Below, in pieces: positions 40,801-44,178 of a DNA stretch of 44,178 bases. The stretch comes from CAZQHK01 sp964593455. GTDB taxonomy: Bacteria; Muiribacteriota; CAYSPT01. The notes below the pieces were generated by a model. The model saw only the letters and a list, made by a program, of their open reading frames with translations. It did not search any database and was not told where the DNA came from. The stretch lies in NCBI GenBank assembly GCA_964593455.1, contig CAZQHK010000035.1:1-44178 (forward strand). Reading direction: 5' to 3'. Position numbers and translations under genes: made by a program. Position 1 is the stretch's first letter, and every line of letters begins with the position of its first letter.

Positions 40801-41171
40801 CAATTTTCCTGATTTTGGGAGGCTTTGGCCTGATACTCGGCACAATCGGGCTGGGAATTTTGATCGTCAGGAATGTCCTCGAACGGCGGGGAGAACTCGC
40901 CCTGCATCAGGCCCTGGGGTACACAAAAAGAATCATTTTGAAGATGCTTCTCTACGAGTATTTGTTTTTGTTGGTCCCGGGTATTGTTATCGGCGGCGTG
41001 TCGGCCTGTTTAGCGGTGGCGCCCCTGCTGGCAGCTCCGGGAACCCGGGTACCACACAATGTATTGCTGCTCGATGTCCTCCTGATAGCAGCAGTCGGTA
41101 TGGCCAGTATCTATTCAGCCGGAACACACGCGGTAAAAGGCGACCTGCTGCCGGGACTGAGAGGAGAATAA
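37890..41171 (+). CDS. FtsX/MacB-like ABC transporter permease, double length
   Basis: The 1093-residue product has an N-terminal helix (about 15-36, VLALGVAITGTVITGSLILG) followed by a large extracytoplasmic domain (about 40-480). A first FtsX domain (about 485-620) includes FIVLSSLILTGLFFVLYLETRSREIGTLYALGYGKT. Further helices and NISRNPGRSLSVIGLLSVGIFMV (about 700) lead to a second periplasmic loop and a C-terminal FtsX domain (about 970-1085, VRNVLERRGELALHQALGY). The duplicated FtsX architecture means one polypeptide can provide both transmembrane halves, as in 10-helix exporters. It pairs with the preceding ATPase by codon overlap. The large periplasmic part fits extraction of lipoproteins or handling of envelope substrates. 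It is the last gene of the plus-strand run. Confidence 0.92.
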   Translation: MIVQSLIHYRKKALVLALGVAITGTVITGSLILGDSVRHSLKTIALGKIGRIQWSLQTGERLLGAALATRMEQELSTPVIPAILLPGIAGSQGGKTRANGVLIAGVDDRFFTLSPGGGTRDIAPGNALINAKLARKMSLKINDEITVSVRKPTFLPTDSPFSTGNDYTGFRLKVQGIVDKESFGNFSLTISPETPPGIFVSRTYLAAKLDSAGRVNTLLVAGDGRLKTADIERAFASAWTLEDTGLSITEIPGKDVFELRTRRVFISKNSIEIIRNSFPEAEYIFSYFVNSIRKNGRSVPYSILSAPPRAAGGSLPEDGIIINSWLAGDLEAGKGDRIELEYYVIDQKRNLQVKKSDFTVHSVIPVDSTGDGKTLMPDFPGLTAAGTCRDWSPGIPIDLDKIRVRDERYWDTYRGTPKAFIGLPKAQKIWGNQFGDITSIRFKLADKQTIIETLQSRLGPGTFGHQFEDIRNLQVRSSEESVDFSQLFLGLSFFIVLSSLILTGLFFVLYLETRSREIGTLYALGYGKTMICRLFLSEGALIAAGGSLMGIVAGILYNHAFIYGLSNVWHDAVRAETLGVSIEPLTVLKGFVLSAVFSVTSMYLSLRSLLKKSVDRILRGLTEERPGKKHVSALQKRLCAGLPVIIVLLFAYTGLVKGDYPPVLFFTAGSLLLIEGLLAASILLQKLTSGSTGTALSAPALGLRNISRNPGRSLSVIGLLSVGIFMVMSVAANRSNYDPETLGRMSGTGGFSLFCRTTYPINTNLNTVDGRKKAGLREDLYDGITFAQMRLREGDDASCLNPNRTFTPRVLGVDPATFATREAFTFSGVLKQYKTKEGTTGGAVWPLLETDLPDGSIPAIADQAVIQWGLGKSLGDSIVLSDENGRPVKLKLIAGLANSVFQGYVIISEKHFLKHFPSKSGFGVFLVDRIDNGHEDINNDLSRAFLTHGIEVTGTAERLSEFSAVQDAYLSIFLILGGFGLILGTIGLGILIVRNVLERRGELALHQALGYTKRIILKMLLYEYLFLLVPGIVIGGVSACLAVAPLLAAPGTRVPHNVLLLDVLLIAAVGMASIYSAGTHAVKGDLLPGLRGE

Positions 41172-41175
41172 AACC

Positions 41176-42438
41176 CTATTTTTTCCGGCTGCCATCTTTT
41201 TTCTTGCCGACATCGATACTGATCAGGTCCCCCTGTTCGTTTCTCAGGTACAGGGTCGAGCGGCACAAAACGGGCGCCGTCCAGCATCTGCGGGCCAATA
41301 TGTTCTCTTTTCTCGATATTTCCTTGTAAGCGGCGGGAGTGGCTTCAACGATAAACAGAGAGCCTTTTTCATTGATCATGATCAGGTAGCCGTTGGCCGC
41401 AATCATGTTGCCGCATCCGAGCTCCTTGCTCCAGCGCACGGACCCGTTCTTCAGATCGAGACATTTCAGGTAGGCGTCCGTGCCGGCGTTGCCGTCGATC
41501 CCGTAAATAAAACCGTCGATGATGACGGCCGTCGAAAAATGCGTGCTCAGGTCTTTATTGCGCCATAACTGCACCGGCCGGCCCCTTTTTATATCGATCA
41601 GAGTACATCCATTTTCATAGCCGGTGGATATAAAGACCTTATCACCGTATATATTGGGGTCGGCGGCGATGATACTGTAGGTGGTGCTCCAGGGAAACGA
41701 CCACTCGATGGTACCGTCTTTCACGTTGATCGAATGAAGATGTGTCTTCCCGTAAATCGCCGCATAGGTCTGCCCCTTATCCTTATAAGTGACCGGTGAC
41801 GCGTAGTTTCCCGGTCCCGGATCGCTTTTCCAGATGACTTCACCGGTCTTTTTATCCAGGGCCAGCCCCGATTGACAGGCGTTTACCATGGCGATGTTGC
41901 CTTCAATACACACTGAAGAAGCAAATTGCCACTTGGGACTTACCGCCCCGTAGGTATCGACCGCGTTTACTCTCCAGACCAGCTTGCCCGTTTTGGCGTC
42001 GTTACACACAAAATCGGCGTCCTGGCTGAAAGTGTACACCAGTCCTTCGTCTATAACAGGACCACATCGCGGACCTTCGAATCTCCCGGTGGTAGCTTTA
42101 TATGAATGCTTCCATACCTCTTTTCCCGTTTTCACGGCGAGGCAAAAGATGACATTTTCTTTGCGTTTCTTGTTAAATCCCATCGTGTAGAGGTAATCAC
42201 CCATAATCGCGACATTGGAGAACCCGGTACCCACATTTATTTTCCAGTTGACTTGAAGCGGTCTCTTCAGACACGCGGGGTCCCATTCGGATTCGTCTGA
42301 AATACCGTTCTGCCCGGGACCTTTCCACCGGTTCCAGTTATAGGTTTCTCCCTTAACCGGGATAACACCGACGATGAGGATAAAGGCCAGTATTACAACC
42401 AACACCGGGATAATGCCAGGTTTGAAAAAATAGTTCAT
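41176..42438 (-). CDS. exported PQQ-type beta-propeller protein
   Basis: The 420-residue product has an N-terminal hydrophobic segment (about residues 8-30, PVLVVILAFILIVGVIPVKG) serving as signal peptide or anchor. Then NWNRWKGPGQNGISDESEW and LQVNWKINVGTGFSNVAIMGDYLYTMG open a propeller with IFCLAVKTGKEVWKHSY, FVCNDAKTGKLVWRV, GLALDKKTGEVIWKSD and LKCLDLKNGSVRWSKEL blades. The end is basic (KKKDGSRKK). Its opening resembles the protein at 24984. It is convergent with the permease gene, 4 bases apart, so it is separately expressed. CGGAGGAACAC precedes the ATG; a TATACT near 42504-42509 is a possible -10 with no clear -35. Confidence 0.88.
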   Translation of the reverse strand: MNYFFKPGIIPVLVVILAFILIVGVIPVKGETYNWNRWKGPGQNGISDESEWDPACLKRPLQVNWKINVGTGFSNVAIMGDYLYTMGFNKKRKENVIFCLAVKTGKEVWKHSYKATTGRFEGPRCGPVIDEGLVYTFSQDADFVCNDAKTGKLVWRVNAVDTYGAVSPKWQFASSVCIEGNIAMVNACQSGLALDKKTGEVIWKSDPGPGNYASPVTYKDKGQTYAAIYGKTHLHSINVKDGTIEWSFPWSTTYSIIAADPNIYGDKVFISTGYENGCTLIDIKRGRPVQLWRNKDLSTHFSTAVIIDGFIYGIDGNAGTDAYLKCLDLKNGSVRWSKELGCGNMIAANGYLIMINEKGSLFIVEATPAAYKEISRKENILARRCWTAPVLCRSTLYLRNEQGDLISIDVGKKKDGSRKK

Positions 42439-42606
42439 GTGTTCCTCCGATTTCCTGTTTTCATTAACGTTACCTGATATCAGATAGTTCTTTCAAACCA
42501 AATAGTATACTGCTTAGCGGCTTCCCACCGCGAAACCTTCTTTATTAGAATAATTCACAAATAATCTGCATCGATTCGGAAATGTCCGCAGCTACTTCGT
42601 TGCGAT

Positions 42607-44178
42607 TTAAAACTTCCGGGTGAAACCCACCGTTACATTGAACTTCGGCGACGGGCTATACGCCTCCTGGCCGCCGTCTATCAGCGCGTAACCGGAATAT
42701 TCAACATCGGTTATGTTATTGATATCCATGAAAAACGAACCGCGGTCCCGCTCGAATCTGATCCGGGCACTCAACACCGTGTAGGCCGGCTGATCGGCAA
42801 AATCATTATTGAAATCGCTGATAAAAGGCCGTTTGCCCACGTACTGCCCGTTAACCGTCAGCGTGGTCCCGGAACCGACAGCGCGGCTAACATCGGCCGA
42901 CAGCCGGTGACGCGGAACATTGGGAATATCTTTACCGCTCCTGATTCCATCTTTGATAACGGCTTTGATCCACGTGTAGTTCCCGCTCACCGTATACGTG
43001 CCGACGGTTTTCACTACCGACATTTCAAGCCCCGTACGGCGTGTTTTTCCGTCCAGGTTTTCGCTGGTGAAGACCGCCGGATCGGAAAAAATCTCGTCCA
43101 TCGTATCTATCCGGAAAAACGCGATACCGGCCGAGAACGTCTCGTCAAACCGATGACGCACTCCCAGTTCATAATCGCCGGAAACCTGTGGCCTGAGCGT
43201 CTGGTCGAGAGTGTTGAAAAAAAAGCTGTAATATTCGTCCAGGGCCGGATAGCGGAAACTTTTCGAATAGCCGGCGTAAACGCTCGAAGTTGGACTGAAC
43301 CGATACGTCACGCCGAACGTGTAAAGGTCCTTGTCTTCCTCTATGAGGCCGGGATTGAAGCGGTAGCGCGTCCGGTCATGGCGATAGCCGGCGGAGAGGT
43401 TCCAGTTTTCGCCCCACTCAGCCTGGTCGTGAAGATAAAAAGAACGGTTTTCCTTCTCAAGCCGGTAAGCGTTAATTCCGGCAAAAGTGGAATCGTTCAC
43501 GATATGTTCCACCACATCTTCACGATCCAAACCCAGCGTCAATGTGTTACCGGTCCCTCCGAAATCATTGTTGATCACGAGTTGAGGCGACACGCCCTGA
43601 GTCGTTATCTCCGTGTCGCCCTCAAAATATCCACCGCCGATACTGAAGCGGCCGAATGATTTTCTTTTCCGGTAAGACGCCTTCAGGCTGAAGACGCTAT
43701 CGTGCCAGAAATACATTTCAGGGCCGCCAAAAAAATAATAATCTTCGACTTCGTTGTAATCGTCAGGCGTTTTAGTGCTGGTGCGGTGCATACCGGCTTC
43801 AAGGTCACTCCTTTGCAGGGTGCCGGGAATCCCCGCCTTGTCCCGGTGAAAACCGGAACTCAGCTTAAACAGAGTGTAATCATTTACATCGTAATTGAGC
43901 TTCACCCCCAGGTCCTCTGCTTCCATATCGCTGTTTTTCCGATACCCGTCGGTGTCGAGATACACTGCCGAGACAGTGTAGGACAGATCTTTTTCCCGGC
44001 CGCCCGTGCCGACCGACAGCCTGCCGGTCTCGAAGCTACCGAGACTGATCTCCAGGTTAGTTTCCGCTTCGCCGCCATCTTTGGTAATTATGTTCACCAC
44101 GCCGCCGGAAGCGTTATCACCGTATGACCTGCCCCCAATCATTGTACCACTTCCAAAGTTAGTGTTACAGGTTCCAAA
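42607..44178 (-). CDS. TonB-dependent receptor, 5' end cut by window edge
   Basis: The open frame of 523 residues runs to the right edge without a stop. YGDNASGGVVNIIT, close to its start, is the end of the plug domain of a TonB-dependent receptor. The rest is a 22-strand-type barrel with repeated amphipathic strands: a FxRDKAGIPG loop, SAGYRHDRTRYRF, SPTSSVYAGYSKSFRYPALDEYYS, YELGVRHRF, NVPRHRLSADVSR and NITDVEYS near the end. It finishes with FNVTVGFTRKF, the C-terminal Phe of the assembly signal. The ATG at 44142 is internal; the true start, signal peptide and most of the plug lie outside. The substrate (siderophore, cobalamin, other) cannot be told from what is visible. Confidence 0.93.
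   Translation of the reverse strand, partial: FGTCNTNFGSGTMIGGRSYGDNASGGVVNIITKDGGEAETNLEISLGSFETGRLSVGTGGREKDLSYTVSAVYLDTDGYRKNSDMEAEDLGVKLNYDVNDYTLFKLSSGFHRDKAGIPGTLQRSDLEAGMHRTSTKTPDDYNEVEDYYFFGGPEMYFWHDSVFSLKASYRKRKSFGRFSIGGGYFEGDTEITTQGVSPQLVINNDFGGTGNTLTLGLDREDVVEHIVNDSTFAGINAYRLEKENRSFYLHDQAEWGENWNLSAGYRHDRTRYRFNPGLIEEDKDLYTFGVTYRFSPTSSVYAGYSKSFRYPALDEYYSFFFNTLDQTLRPQVSGDYELGVRHRFDETFSAGIAFFRIDTMDEIFSDPAVFTSENLDGKTRRTGLEMSVVKTVGTYTVSGNYTWIKAVIKDGIRSGKDIPNVPRHRLSADVSRAVGSGTTLTVNGQYVGKRPFISDFNNDFADQPAYTVLSARIRFERDRGSFFMDINNITDVEYSGYALIDGGQEAYSPSPKFNVTVGFTRKF

Noticed and set aside
24984..42438. Naming the propeller proteins as PQQ-dependent alcohol dehydrogenases
   Set aside because: Only the generic PQQ-like blade pattern is present; I see no catalytic Asp/Ca site or cytochrome c motif (CxxCH), so PQQ binding is not claimed.

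Overview
The window reads as chromosomal DNA, probably from a metagenome-assembled genome, of a Gram-negative and probably anaerobic bacterium. It encodes a TonB-dependent receptor, a small outer-membrane barrel, lipoprotein-release-type ABC machinery, molybdenum-cofactor genes, many iron-sulfur proteins and eukaryote-like signalling proteins (a Hanks kinase with HEAT and WD40 repeats, a class III cyclase). This mix is typical of deep-branching candidate phyla and PVC-like or Omnitrophota-like lineages, but no rRNA or tRNA lies in the window and I do not assign a phylum. Both ends cut genes: an uncharacterised anchored protein on the left and a TonB receptor on the right.

Bases 1-3450: a truncated anchored protein diverges from a small beta-barrel gene. 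Then comes an AT-richer patch with a truncated HU gene, a RelE-type toxin/ribbon-helix-helix antitoxin pair with its own promoter, and a membrane-protein remnant without a start codon. Bases 3456-6044 (minus): a beta-propeller/transglutaminase protein and a PilN-like protein with an Ig-like tail. Bases 6125-12280 (plus): a giant HEAT-kinase-membrane-WD40 protein followed by a PAS-adenylate cyclase. Bases 12357-16199: moeA converges on moaA, mobA and mobB; the 3' ends of a response-regulator gene and a porin-like gene are stranded between mobA and mobB. Bases 16607-18875: M29 aminopeptidase, a hypothetical protein and a nitroreductase. Bases 18876-19411 are non-coding and carry two 62-base direct repeats. 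Bases 19412-21407 (minus): a membrane-anchored endonuclease/phosphatase-family protein and a protein with two cyclic-nucleotide-binding domains.

Bases 21693-41171 are one uninterrupted plus-strand run with many overlapping start/stop codons. It opens with a surface-glycan-type cassette (two DUF5989-like microproteins, an SGNH hydrolase, another small membrane protein, a NodU/TobZ-type carbamoyltransferase). It then enters a redox block: a PQQ-type propeller, a Tat-exported NHL propeller with a GCCNP motif, a membrane-associated polyferredoxin, a NapH-like membrane polyferredoxin, a three-helix membrane PQQ-type propeller, a NuoE-NuoF fusion, a NuoG-like/GltD-N-like adaptor without a flavin domain, and another anchored propeller. 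It ends with a family 4 glycosyltransferase and a LolD/MacB-type ABC ATPase and permease. A fourth PQQ-type propeller converges from the other strand. No hydrogenase, dehydrogenase catalytic subunit or haem protein is present. My main inference is that this run encodes an undescribed NADH-linked transmembrane electron conduit feeding extracytoplasmic propeller proteins, linked to an envelope glycan or export function. That is a hypothesis from domain content and gene order.

All coordinates, motifs and promoters were read by eye; no similarity search was possible.
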